Of a DNA stretch of 64,000 nt, positions 51,962 through 60,888 are shown in pieces. A program made the position numbers and the translations under genes. Origin of the DNA: DASULK01 sp036278255 (lineage in GTDB: Bacteria; Actinomycetota; Actinomycetes; Mycobacteriales; Micromonosporaceae); assembly GCA_036278255.1 (NCBI GenBank), contig DASULK010000213.1, positions 1 to 64,000 of the forward strand, given 5' to 3'. A model generated the notes under the pieces. It saw nothing but the letters and a program-made list of their open reading frames with translations. It made no database searches and was not told the DNA's origin. Every line of letters starts with the position of its first letter. Within the stretch, counting starts at the first letter, position 1.

Positions 51962-53038
51962 ATGGAGGCACTGAGTGAGGCCACGGCTGGACTCAGAGTC
52001 GTGATCGTCGGCGCCACCGGCAACGTCGGAACGGGCCTGGTGGACGCCCTCGGCCGGGACCCCGCTGTACGGGCCATAGTTGGAGCGGCGCGTCGGCTTC
52101 CGCAGTGGGGCGCCCCGAAGACCGAGTGGGTCAGCGCCGATGTCGTCACCGCCGACCTGGTCGAACTCTTCCGCGGCGCCGATGTGGTCATCCACCTCGC
52201 CTGGCTTTTCCAACCCAGCCACCGACCGCTGATCACCTGGCAGACGAATGTGGCGGGGAGCATCCGCGTCTTCAACGCCGTCGCCAAGGCCCAGGTGCCG
52301 ACCTTGATCTATGCCTCGTCGGTCGGAGCCTACTCACCCGGGCCGAAGGACCGGGCAGTCGACGAGAGTTGGCCGACCGATGGGTGGCCCACCGCCGCGT
52401 ACACGCGGGAGAAGGCGTATCTGGAGCGGGTGCTGGACACCTTTGAACGCGTCCACCCGGCGATCCGGGTGGTGCGAATGCGACCGGGCTTCACCTTCAA
52501 ACGGGAGTCCGCCAGCCAACAGCGACGGCTCTTCGCCGGGCCGCTGCTGCCGAGCCGACTGCTGCAGCCGGGCAGGATCCCGGTCATCCCGGATCTGCCG
52601 GGGCTGCGGTTTCAAGTGGTGCACAACGCCGATGTCGCCGAGGCGTACCGGCTGGCCGTCCTGCATGATGTGCGGGGCCCTTTCAATATCGCCGCCGCTC
52701 CGGTCGTGGATGCACGGATGCTCGCCGACTCCGCAGGCGCGCGCCCGGTACGGATGCCCACCGCACCGCTACGCGCGGCGCTCGCGGCGGCCTGGCGGCT
52801 GCACCTGGTCCCGGCCCAACCCGAGCTGTTCGACGCGCTGCTACGCCTGCCGATCATGGATATCAGCCGGGCGAGGAACGAACTGGGGTGGTCGCCGCGG
52901 TACAGCTCCCGGGATGCGGTGGAGGAGGTTCTGGCGGGCCTGCGGGAGCGCGCCGGAATGCCGACGCCACCGCTGTCGCCACGATTGCCCGGCGGACGGG
53001 CGCAGGAAGTCATGACCGGGGTCGGGCAACGGCCCTGA
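51962..53038 (+). CDS. NAD-dependent epimerase/dehydratase (extended SDR)
   Basis: A protein of 358 residues. The nucleotide motif is VVIVGATGNVGTGLVDALG; ASSVGAYSPGP carries the SDR Ser region and TAAYTREKAYLERVL the YxxxK (Y-T-R-E-K) catalytic pair. It is an extended SDR acting on a nucleotide-linked or other substrate, unknown here. ATG 51962 with AGAGGAGAA upstream. The C-terminal 25 residues are variable. Confidence 0.88.
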   Translation: MEALSEATAGLRVVIVGATGNVGTGLVDALGRDPAVRAIVGAARRLPQWGAPKTEWVSADVVTADLVELFRGADVVIHLAWLFQPSHRPLITWQTNVAGSIRVFNAVAKAQVPTLIYASSVGAYSPGPKDRAVDESWPTDGWPTAAYTREKAYLERVLDTFERVHPAIRVVRMRPGFTFKRESASQQRRLFAGPLLPSRLLQPGRIPVIPDLPGLRFQVVHNADVAEAYRLAVLHDVRGPFNIAAAPVVDARMLADSAGARPVRMPTAPLRAALAAAWRLHLVPAQPELFDALLRLPIMDISRARNELGWSPRYSSRDAVEEVLAGLRERAGMPTPPLSPRLPGGRAQEVMTGVGQRP

Positions 53039-53054
53039 CCGGTGCCGCCCGGGG

Positions 53055-54647
53055 CTAGCGCGGCAGTGGCACCACCGTCGCTGTCCGATACAGGTGGTAG
53101 CCCCCCACGGCCCGGTGATCCGATGGGATACCGAGCCGCGCGAGATGGGCGATGAAGGCCTGGTCGGCGGCGGAACCCTGCGGAAAGACAAATGCCGGAG
53201 CGGGGTCCGCCGCGACCCGCCGCCGGTACGGCAGCCATCTGTCGAGACCCGGCCGCAACTCCTCGTCGAGAACAACGCAGACGGTGCGCTCCTGGCTGAG
53301 GTAGCTGACTCTGTTGCAGGTCCAGTATTCGCTGTAGATGCTCTTGACCCCCTGGGCTTCCAGTGCCGAGATCAGGGCCCGTTCATCGTCGGCGACCTGC
53401 CGGGCCTCGGGAACCGCATGGCGGATGACGGCCAGGGTTGCGTTGGTCATCACCATGGCCGTGATCGCCACGACGATGGCCGCCGGGATTCTCGCTCGCC
53501 GGGCAGCCCCGAGTCCGACCCAGACGGGCCAGAGCAGGGCGGGGGTCGACACCAGCAGGCAGGAGAGGTAGCGGGCGCTCTCGATCGGGGTCTGACCGGC
53601 GGCTGGGCTACGGGCGTACGCGGCGATGCTCCCGCCCGCGGCGACCAGCAACAGTGCCATTGCCGCTGCCCGGAGGCGGTCGTCCCCGACGGGGCGGCGG
53701 CGCAGCAGCCGGACCGCCGTCACCCCGGAGGTCACCATCAAGCCGAGGTAGACCAGCGCCCAGGAGCGCTGGAGGAGGTCACAGTTGCCGGGACCGCACG
53801 CCCCCGTGGCCAGAGGTACGCCGAGGATGACCGCCCCCACGGCACGGCGGGACAGGGGCGTGGGCTCGCCGCCGTTCAACTGCAGGAAAACCGAGAGGGA
53901 GTCCTCTCCCGGTGCGGCCCCGAGGTTGTACCCGATGAGGGGCCCGGCGCCCACCAGCACCCCCGCCAGCAAGGCCGCCCCGTGCCGGCTGGTCATGCCC
54001 CGGGCGCCCCACAGCAGCAGCAGGCCGGCGGCCAGCAGGTAGGGGATGATCAGCCAGTGGCTCCAGAGGGCGAGACCGGCGATGAAGCCGAATCCGGTAT
54101 AGGCGAACACCCTCCGGCGTGGCGCGATCGCCGGTGCCGCCAGGGCGATCAGAAAGAGCGCCGCGGCGAAGAGTTTGATCTCGGCGCTGCCACCGTGGGC
54201 GATCAGTTCATCTTTCATCACCCGGTCGGAGCCGAGGGCGAGCAGACCGACGACGGTGGCGGCAAACCACCGGGAGCCGTGAAGACGGACCGCCAGCAGG
54301 TACATCAGCGCGGCAAACGCGCTGAAGATCATGATTTCTGGTATCCGTAGTGCCGTGACCGTGATCCCGAGAACGGACAGGAAGGGCGCGGCGAGATAGG
54401 ACTCGATCGAACCCATGTAGTTCTGGCCGTACAGGAAGATCGGGAAATTCTCGCCCCTGGCGATATGCAGGGCTCCGAGTCCCATCGCAGCCTCATCGCT
54501 GTCGAACCGGGGGTAGTGGTTGGCGATGGCCCAGACGCGGTAGGCGGTCCCGGCGATGCCGAGCCCGGCAGCGACCCAGGGGGCTGCGCTGCGGCCATGC
54601 CCGGTCCGCTCCGACCGGGTCACCCTCGTCTGCGGATGAGTAAGCAC
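53055..54647 (-). CDS. Multi-pass membrane glycosyltransferase-like protein (GT-C type)
   Basis: A protein of 530 residues with about eleven hydrophobic segments between 25 and 405, and an extracytoplasmic C-terminal domain (about 410-525). The first external loop has the acidic pair in HYPRFDSDEAAMG, typical of GT-C enzymes that use lipid-linked sugars, followed by ENFPIFLYGQNYMGSIESYLAAP. The exact sugar or acceptor is unknown. GTG start with CGGGAG upstream. Divergent from a GT2 gene. Confidence 0.78.
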   Translation of the reverse strand: MLTHPQTRVTRSERTGHGRSAAPWVAAGLGIAGTAYRVWAIANHYPRFDSDEAAMGLGALHIARGENFPIFLYGQNYMGSIESYLAAPFLSVLGITVTALRIPEIMIFSAFAALMYLLAVRLHGSRWFAATVVGLLALGSDRVMKDELIAHGGSAEIKLFAAALFLIALAAPAIAPRRRVFAYTGFGFIAGLALWSHWLIIPYLLAAGLLLLWGARGMTSRHGAALLAGVLVGAGPLIGYNLGAAPGEDSLSVFLQLNGGEPTPLSRRAVGAVILGVPLATGACGPGNCDLLQRSWALVYLGLMVTSGVTAVRLLRRRPVGDDRLRAAAMALLLVAAGGSIAAYARSPAAGQTPIESARYLSCLLVSTPALLWPVWVGLGAARRARIPAAIVVAITAMVMTNATLAVIRHAVPEARQVADDERALISALEAQGVKSIYSEYWTCNRVSYLSQERTVCVVLDEELRPGLDRWLPYRRRVAADPAPAFVFPQGSAADQAFIAHLARLGIPSDHRAVGGYHLYRTATVVPLPR

Positions 54648-54795
54648 AGGGCTCCCGTTGGTCCCGCTCCGCTGGTCGTCGATATCAACTCGGGGCAGCT
54701 GGGGTGTCGGCGCCGAGATCGCGGGGACACCGTACCGCGAGTATTACTATGAGTGGGGGTTTGATTACGAATTGTCTGAGCGGGTAGATGTGTCC

Positions 54796-55482
54796 ATGGC
54801 GGTTCGCCCGAGGGTCGGGGTGATCATTCCGGCCTACAACGAGGCCGTAACCGTGGGCGAGGTGGTCCGGGTGGCTGCCCATGCCCGACTCGTTGACGAG
54901 GTGGTGGTCGTTGACGACGGATCCCAGGACGGAACCGCCCAGGTGGCGGCCGCGCAGGGGGCGCGCGTCATCTCCGCCGGGCACCGGGGCAAGGGGGAGA
55001 GCCTGCTCACCGGAGCCCGAGCCACCCGTGCCGAGGTGCTGATCCTGCTCGACGCGGACCTGGCGGGGCTGCGCCCCGATCACGTCGACCGGTTGGCGCG
55101 CACCGTCGTCAATGACGGCGTCACGATGGCGCTCGGCCTCTTCGACCGCGGCCCGTGGCTCAACTGGCTCTTTCTTCGGCTTCTGCCTCGCCTGACCGGG
55201 GAACGTGCCCTGCGCCGGGACCTGCTCTTGTCACTGGACCCGGCCGAGGCACGGGGATTCCGGATCGAGGCCGCCCTCAACTCCTTCGTCGCGGAGCAGG
55301 GCGGCACCGTTCGTGCCTTCATCCTCGACGGGATGTACCACCGGACGAAGGAGGAGAAGGAGACGATCGCCCTGGTGGGCTCCGCCCGCAAGATCGCGAT
55401 GCTCACCGTGGCGACGTGGGAGTTCCTCGCCTACCGCCTACGGCGACTGGGGCGAAGGTCATCTCACCGTCGCCGGAGGTAG
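54796..55482 (+). CDS. Family 2 glycosyltransferase
   Basis: A protein of 228 residues. The GT2 fold is clear: VGVIIPAYNEAVTVGEVV, VDEVVVVDDGSQDGTA (nucleotide Asp), and LILLDADLAGLRPDHV (DxD-like D-A-D). The remainder has PWLNWLFLRLLPRLTGERALRRDLLLSL (acceptor region). No membrane anchor. ATG 54796 is chosen; GTG 54658 and GTG 54790 are upstream in frame. The 3' end overlaps the convergent glycosidase gene by 80 bp. Confidence 0.8.
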   Translation: MAVRPRVGVIIPAYNEAVTVGEVVRVAAHARLVDEVVVVDDGSQDGTAQVAAAQGARVISAGHRGKGESLLTGARATRAEVLILLDADLAGLRPDHVDRLARTVVNDGVTMALGLFDRGPWLNWLFLRLLPRLTGERALRRDLLLSLDPAEARGFRIEAALNSFVAEQGGTVRAFILDGMYHRTKEEKETIALVGSARKIAMLTVATWEFLAYRLRRLGRRSSHRRRR

Positions 55483-57715
55483 CCGACCAGGATGGGTCCA
55501 GGCCCGGCGCGATCAGTCTCCGCGGAGTCCCCCGCCAACTCCACTCAAGCGTGGGACGCTCGTCCCGCCACGTCAGCCCGTAGTCCAGCCGGCCGCCGTA
55601 CACCGGCGCGTCCCGCACCTGAACCTCGCCGCCGTACCACTCCGGAGGCAGGAGTGAAAGCACCGCGGTCCGCCCGTCCGGCAGGTCGCGGACCAGCACG
55701 GCCCGGACGAAGGCGAGGAAGTCGGCGGCGGCCCAGCCGTGGTGGCCGTCGCCCATGCAACCGCCCCCCGTCTGTGGATGGATCGCCTCCGGCCAGGTGA
55801 ACGTTGGCGTCGCCGCGTCCAGCATCCACCGCAGCCGGCTCCAGGCCGCCGGATCCCCGGCGAGCAGCTCGACGAAGGCCAACTGCAGCGTCAGGTAGGT
55901 GCCGAGACCGGTGTGGGCGATCGCCTGGAAGAACGCCGGCCCGATGGTGAAATGATCGCGGATCAGCGTCGCGGTGTTGGCCACCAGCGGATCCTCCGCA
56001 TCGAGCAGCTCCAGGGGGTAGCAGCCGACCAGTGAACCGATCATTCCGGCATCGATGCCGCGGTTGGGCCCGGCCGGCAGGTATCGGAAGGGGGTGCGCC
56101 GTGTCGCCCGCTCGACCGAGGCGAGGAGATCGGCCCGGTATCTGGCGGCGGCTGTCCGCCAGCGCCGGGCAGCGGCGGAGTCGCCCACCGCATCGGCGAG
56201 GTACGCGGCGTCCTGCAACCCCCGCAACCCCCAGAAGTCGTCCCAGTAGTAGCTGTCGTACGGGCCGAGGTGCTCGGCGGAGATCCCGGGTGGCAGCAGC
56301 CCCGGATCCCGGGGGCCGTCCGCCCGGCGCCGGTGCCGGGTCTGCTCGATCCACTCCGCGCCCGCCCGCACCGCCGGCATGAGCCGGGCCAGCCGGGCCC
56401 GGTCACCGGTGAGCCGATGATGCTCGGCGATGGTCAGGATCGCGGCGCCGTTGGCGTCCCATTCATGCCACTGGCTGTAGAAGAAGCCGTCCCGGCGTTG
56501 CCGCTTTGGATAGGTGTCGATCACGTCTGCAGCCTCGTCGTGGAATCCCCACCGGTCCAGGGTGGTCACCTGGAAGGCGGCGTCCCGGAACCAGAACCGG
56601 TGGTAGGTCAGAGGCCCGGGGGTGATGCTGCCCGGGTCGTGCAGGACGAGTTGGTATGTGCGGTTGGCCTCCACGGCTTGTTGGAGTCGTTCGTCCGGCA
56701 GCCGCACCCGCAGGCCGCGGTCGAGCAGCCGCTGCCACCTTTCGGCGGTGTCGGTGGCGTCGGGTGCCTCCCGTACCAGGATGGGAAGGTCGCGCTGGGG
56801 CCGGGCCTTGGTGGGCGGCGGGAGCGGAAGCAGGACCCGTCGGCTCTCCGCGGGGCCCAGCGGGTAGGTGAAGGCGAGCTGCGCCAGACCGGCCGGGTCA
56901 TGGACCCGTACCGGCCGGAACGGCTCCGCGACATTGCCGAGGAACTGGTGGAGGCAGTCACCGCGGTGAAAGGTCGAGGCGGCGATCCGCTCCGGCCGGC
57001 CCGGCAACACCACGGCCAGATCGCCGTCGATCGTGACCGCCTTCTCCGTCACCGCCAGATCCTCCACCACGGCGAGGCCCTCCGGGTTGTACGGGCGGAT
57101 CGAGAACATCACCGTGACGGGGCGGTCGGTGCAGTTGACGATCTCCACCGCCACGTACTCGCCGCCGCGGGCCCGCAGCGCGTAGGCGCCGGCCACCGCT
57201 TGGCCGCCCTCGGGCAGCCCGACACCGGTCCGGATACAGCTGCCCTCGCCCTCCGGCCACTGCTGCAGTTGGTCGGCGCGGCTCGGCAGCACCCACCGGT
57301 TGCCGTCCTTGACCCCCCAGTCCAGGGACCAGCCGTCGGGCACCGTGCTGACCAGCCCTGCCGGGTCGACCACCGCTTCCCAGGCGGAGCCGGGGTTGCC
57401 GATCGCGGTCCAGTTCCGGTGTGTCACGTTGGTGAGGAACGGCAGGTGGCCGCGGGGCATGAACGACCGGTCCGTCGGATCGAGTTGGCGCTCCAACCAG
57501 TACGGCCACAGCCAGTCGGGTCGGATCTGGGGTGCGGCCCGGGTGCGGAGCGCACGGGCCAGGGTCCGGGCACCCACCGGCACCATCTCCGTGGGCGCTT
57601 TGATCTCGAACCGCTCACCGAAGCGTTGAAACGTGGACAGATGCCGCAGGATGTCCTCGCCGATGTGGAACCGTCGGGCGAGACGACGCAGCAAACCGGC
57701 GCGCCAGTCGACCAT
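55403..57715 (-). CDS. Alpha-toroid glycosidase-like protein
   Basis: A protein of 770 residues. An N-terminal beta-rich part (about 60-330) is followed by an (alpha/alpha)6 barrel (about 350-680): LTYHRFWFRDAAFQVTTLDRWG, DGFFYSQWHEWDANGAAILTIAEH, DSYYWDDFWGLRGLQDAAYL, TFTWPEAIHPQTGGGCMGDGHHGWAAADFLAF. The WFRDAAF and YWDDFW motifs resemble glycogen-debranching/GH15-type enzymes. Substrate unknown. It faces the GT2 gene and overlaps it by 80 bp. ATG start without a strong ribosome binding site. Confidence 0.72.
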   Translation of the reverse strand: MVDWRAGLLRRLARRFHIGEDILRHLSTFQRFGERFEIKAPTEMVPVGARTLARALRTRAAPQIRPDWLWPYWLERQLDPTDRSFMPRGHLPFLTNVTHRNWTAIGNPGSAWEAVVDPAGLVSTVPDGWSLDWGVKDGNRWVLPSRADQLQQWPEGEGSCIRTGVGLPEGGQAVAGAYALRARGGEYVAVEIVNCTDRPVTVMFSIRPYNPEGLAVVEDLAVTEKAVTIDGDLAVVLPGRPERIAASTFHRGDCLHQFLGNVAEPFRPVRVHDPAGLAQLAFTYPLGPAESRRVLLPLPPPTKARPQRDLPILVREAPDATDTAERWQRLLDRGLRVRLPDERLQQAVEANRTYQLVLHDPGSITPGPLTYHRFWFRDAAFQVTTLDRWGFHDEAADVIDTYPKRQRRDGFFYSQWHEWDANGAAILTIAEHHRLTGDRARLARLMPAVRAGAEWIEQTRHRRRADGPRDPGLLPPGISAEHLGPYDSYYWDDFWGLRGLQDAAYLADAVGDSAAARRWRTAAARYRADLLASVERATRRTPFRYLPAGPNRGIDAGMIGSLVGCYPLELLDAEDPLVANTATLIRDHFTIGPAFFQAIAHTGLGTYLTLQLAFVELLAGDPAAWSRLRWMLDAATPTFTWPEAIHPQTGGGCMGDGHHGWAAADFLAFVRAVLVRDLPDGRTAVLSLLPPEWYGGEVQVRDAPVYGGRLDYGLTWRDERPTLEWSWRGTPRRLIAPGLDPSWSATSGDGEMTFAPVAVGGRRGTPTSPR

Positions 57716-57805
57716 GCCCGCCCGCTTACCCCGGTCTGCGGCAAGGACACATCCGTCCTGCGGTCGGCGAGGTTTTCACCCCCTCCGCGGGGGAAAGCCG
57801 AGGGC

Positions 57806-58102
57806 ATGGCGGAGTCATTCGCAGAGGACACGGCGACCCTACGCGCGATGGCGCGTGGTGCCGGACTGACCGGCATTGAAGAGATGTCGCACGACGAACT
57901 GGTCACCGCGCTGCGCGAGGCGGGGCTGGCCGAACCTACCGGCGAGCCGATCGACACCAGCCTGGCCGACCCCGGCGACCCCGGCACGGACGAGGGTGTT
58001 TATCACGGCGCAGGGGTGGGCCGGCGGGAAACCCTGGGTGGTGCTGGTGCGCAGACCGCCGGCATCCCGGAGGACAGCCGTAGCCAGGCTTCTTCGTCCT
58101 GA
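57806..58102 (+). CDS. Small Rho_N/SAP-like acidic protein
   Basis: A protein of 98 residues. Residues about 8-38 (TATLRAMARGAGLTGIEEMSHDELVTALREAGL) resemble the module in the protein at 51594-51818 (ARKAGIKGIENMNKEQLIQAMG). The rest is acidic and Gly-rich (PIDTSLADPGDPGTDEG) and probably disordered. ATG with AAAGCCGAGGG upstream. Function unknown. Confidence 0.65.
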   Translation: MAESFAEDTATLRAMARGAGLTGIEEMSHDELVTALREAGLAEPTGEPIDTSLADPGDPGTDEGVYHGAGVGRRETLGGAGAQTAGIPEDSRSQASSS

Positions 58103-58119
58103 ACTGGCGACAAGCATGA

Positions 58120-58160
58120 ATGTGGCCCAGGCTGGAGATCGCCTCCGACCTGGGCCACAT
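58120..58160. terminator. Hairpin between the small gene and tRNA-Gly
   Basis: A perfect 12-bp stem (ATGTGGCCCAGG at 58120-58131, complement at 58149-58160) with an inner GGAG/CTCC pairing. It lies 17 bp after the small gene and directly after the 3' end of tRNA-Gly on the other strand, so it can terminate both. Confidence 0.75.
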
Positions 58161-58162
58161 GC

Positions 58163-58236
58163 TGGAGCGGGCGACGGGAATCGAACCCGCACCGTCAGTT
58201 TGGAAGACTGAAGCTCTGCCATTGAGCTACGCCCGC
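58163..58236 (-). tRNA. tRNA-Gly (anticodon TCC)
   Basis: Minus-strand gene: GCGGGCGTAGCTCAATGGC, anticodon loop CTTCCAA (TCC), T-arm GGTTCGATTCC, acceptor GCGGGCG/CGCCCGC, discriminator T, and an encoded CCA at 58165-58163. Confidence 0.96.
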
Positions 58237-58440
58237 CTGCGCCGCGTCTCCCACGGCGCGTGCTCTAGCGTACTGGGTGCCGCTTGTCCTTGCTTCTCGG
58301 TACCCCTTCGGACGCCGATCCCCGCTGACCGAAAGCCGGAAAACTAGCTAGTTTTCGCCCTAAAAGGGGCGTGTTGCCGGGGGGTGCGCCGATACCGGTG
58401 GCGCGCGTCGCGGCGTCGCGGCATACACTTCTCGTCGCCA

Positions 58441-58514
58441 CGGGGTGTGGCGCAGCTTGGTAGCGCACTCGCTTTGGGAGCGAGGGGCCGTGGGTTCAAA
58501 TCCCGCCACCCCGA
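58441..58514 (+). tRNA. tRNA-Pro (anticodon TGG)
   Basis: CGGGGTGTGGCGCAGCTTGG start, anticodon loop TTTGGGA (TGG), T-loop GGTTCAAATCC, acceptor CGGGGTG/CACCCCG, discriminator A. CCA is not encoded. It lies 130 bp upstream of tig, the common tRNA-Pro/tig linkage of actinobacteria. Confidence 0.96.
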
Positions 58515-58644
58515 CTGTCGTCCGCGGGACGCGGATCGCAGCGCTGCCCTCGGCGGCGAGGCGTACCGTCCGGCGCGTCGGCTCGCCCACATCCGTTGGG
58601 CCTATTTCGCCCACCAAGACTGATATCTGGCAAGGAGTACGCCT

Positions 58645-59985
58645 GTGGAGAGCACCATCGAGACTCTGAGCCCGACGCGCGTGCGGCTCGCCATCGAGGT
58701 GCCGTTCGCCGAACTCGAGCCGAGCCTCAGGAAGGCGTACCGTGAGATCGCCCAGCAGGTCAACGTGCCGGGCTTCCGTCGGGGCAAGGTACCGACCGCG
58801 GTGATCGACCAGCGGGTGGGGCGGGCGACCGTGCTCAATGAGGCGGTGCAGGAGGCGATCCCGGAGAACCTGCTCGCCGCGGTACGGGAGCACGAGGTGA
58901 AGACTCTCGGCCGACCTGACGTCTCCATCACCGAGTTCGCTGACGGGGCACCGCTGAAGTTCACCGCCGAGATCGACGTGCGCCCCGAGTTGGAGCTGCC
59001 CGATCTGTCGACGATCGAGGTCACCGTCGACGAGTTGCAGATCAGTGACAGCGAGATCGATGAGCAGGTCAACGCGCTGCGGGACCGGTTCGCGACCCTC
59101 AAGACCGTCGAGCGGGCCGCCCAGGAGGGCGACTACGTGCAGCTCGACCTGTCCGCGACCGTCGATGGTGAGGAGGTGCCGGGGGGCTCGGCCACCAACA
59201 TCTCCCACGAGGTAGGCAGCAAACAGCTGCTGCCCGGCCTCGACGAGGTCCTGGTCGGCCTCTCCGCCAGCGATGAGACGACCTTCGTGACACAGCTCGT
59301 CGGCGGCGATTTCGCCGGCCGGGACGCGGACGTTGCGGTGACAGTGCGGACCGTTAAGGAGAAGCAACTGCCGGAGCTCAACGACGAGTTCGCGCAGATG
59401 GCCAGCGAGTTCGACACCCTGGAGGAGCTTCGCGGCGACGTGCGGACGCGGGTAACCCGGTCGAAGAAGCTCGAGCAGCTTCACAAGGCGCGCGACAAGG
59501 CCCTGGAGCAGCTCGTGGCCGTGACCGAGGTGCCAGCCCCCGAGGGCGTGGTGCGCGACGAGGTCGAGCACCGCAAGGAGGCGATGGTCGACCAGTTGGA
59601 GCGCATCGGCGCCTCGCTGGAGGAGTACCTCGCCGCGGAGGGCAAGACGGAAGAGGAGATCGACGCCGAGCTGGACGAGTCGGCCACCGAAGGTGTCAAG
59701 ATCCAGCTGTTCCTCGACGCCTTGGCTGACGCCGAGGAGGTGCAGGTCTCTGACGACGAGTTCGGCCACGAGATCGTGCACCGGGCGCAGCATGCGGGGA
59801 TGGCTCCCCAGCAGTACTACGACGAGCTCGTCCGCGCGGGCACGGCCGCGGCGGTATTCGGGGACGTCCGTCGCGGCAAGGCACTGGCCCTGGTGATGGA
59901 GCGCGTCACGATCAAGGACGCTGCGGGCAACGTGCTGAGCCTGGCTGAACTGCGTGGCGAAGGCGCTGACGAGCAGAGCGACTGA
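58645..59985 (+). CDS. tig: Trigger factor
   Basis: A protein of 446 residues. The ribosome-binding domain (1-115) has the signature PGFRRGKVPTAVID (GFRxGxxP). The FKBP-type PPIase domain (about 160-240) has AQEGDYVQLDLSATVDGEEV, and the C-terminal chaperone arms follow. It meets nascent chains at the ribosome exit. GTG start with AAGGAG upstream. First gene of the tig-clpP1-clpP2-clpX group. Confidence 0.97.
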   Translation: MESTIETLSPTRVRLAIEVPFAELEPSLRKAYREIAQQVNVPGFRRGKVPTAVIDQRVGRATVLNEAVQEAIPENLLAAVREHEVKTLGRPDVSITEFADGAPLKFTAEIDVRPELELPDLSTIEVTVDELQISDSEIDEQVNALRDRFATLKTVERAAQEGDYVQLDLSATVDGEEVPGGSATNISHEVGSKQLLPGLDEVLVGLSASDETTFVTQLVGGDFAGRDADVAVTVRTVKEKQLPELNDEFAQMASEFDTLEELRGDVRTRVTRSKKLEQLHKARDKALEQLVAVTEVPAPEGVVRDEVEHRKEAMVDQLERIGASLEEYLAAEGKTEEEIDAELDESATEGVKIQLFLDALADAEEVQVSDDEFGHEIVHRAQHAGMAPQQYYDELVRAGTAAAVFGDVRRGKALALVMERVTIKDAAGNVLSLAELRGEGADEQSD

Positions 59986-60075
59986 TTCCGGTGGCGGGTC
60001 CACGTCGGCCGCCGCGGGGCGAACCATCGGCCTGCGGCGGCACAGTCCTTTCGGCGTACGATCGTGCCGCAACTG

Positions 60076-60086
60076 CGCTCATAGCG
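60076..60086 (+). promoter_or_regulatory. ClgR-type operator upstream of clpP1
   Basis: CGCTCATAGCG matches the core CGCYNANRGCG of ClgR sites described for actinobacterial clp genes; the 3' flank AAC also fits. It lies 150 bp before the clpP1 ATG. ClgR activates clpP1P2 in Streptomyces and Corynebacterium; no clgR gene is in this window. Confidence 0.6.
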
Positions 60087-60235
60087 AACAGTGTGCCGAC
60101 TGGCCGGCTACGCCCGCTTTCAGGGACTAGTGTCAGGTCCAGACGTAACATCACGCCGGCCGAGGCGTAGGCCGGCCAAGTCCAGTACGCCGGCGGGGAG
60201 GCACGCGCCGGCGCAACCCAGTGCGAAGGGCTGCC

Positions 60236-60880
60236 ATGACCGAATTGCACATTCCAGCGACGCCGCTGCGGGCGATCGAAGCCCGCGGTGGGGACGCACT
60301 CAGTGGCAACCTTGACGACACGGTCTACAACCGCTTGCTCAAGGAGCGGATCGTCTTCCTGGGCAGCGAGGTGACCGACCAGGTTGCCAACCGCATCTGC
60401 GCGCAGTTGCTGCTGCTCGCGGCGGAGGACCCTGAGCGCGATATCAACCTCTACATCAACTCGCCGGGGGGCTCGGTCTACTCCGGCATGGCGATCTACG
60501 ACACGATGCAGTTCGTCAACAACGACGTGGCGACCATTGCGATGGGGATGGCGGCCTCCATGGGGCAGTTGCTGCTCTGCGCGGGTACCAAGGGGAAGCG
60601 TTACGCCCTGCCGCATGCGCGGATCATGATGCACCAGCCGTCAGGCGGCGTGGGCGGCACCGCGGCCGACATCGCTATCCAGGCTGAGCAGATGTTGTAC
60701 ACGAAGCGCATGTTCCAGGAGCGGGTGGCTTTCCACACCGGACAGAGTCCGGAGCAGATCGAGGCGGACTCCGATCGCGATCGCTGGTTCACCGCGGCCG
60801 AGGCCAAGGAGTACGGCTTCATCGATCATGTGATTTCCGGAGCGGCGCAGGTTCCGGCTGGCGCCGGCACCCGCAACTGA
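60236..60880 (+). CDS. clpP1: ATP-dependent Clp protease proteolytic subunit 1
   Basis: A protein of 214 residues. The catalytic triad is S108 (GMAASMGQ), H133 (MMHQPSGG) and D182 (DSDRDRWF). The oligomerisation and handle regions are complete (NLYINSPGGS, AMGMAASMG). It forms, with ClpP2, the mixed tetradecamer of actinobacteria, fed by ClpX or ClpC. Eight bases separate it from clpP2. Confidence 0.96.
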   Translation: MTELHIPATPLRAIEARGGDALSGNLDDTVYNRLLKERIVFLGSEVTDQVANRICAQLLLLAAEDPERDINLYINSPGGSVYSGMAIYDTMQFVNNDVATIAMGMAASMGQLLLCAGTKGKRYALPHARIMMHQPSGGVGGTAADIAIQAEQMLYTKRMFQERVAFHTGQSPEQIEADSDRDRWFTAAEAKEYGFIDHVISGAAQVPAGAGTRN

Positions 60881-60888
60881 GGAAGGCG

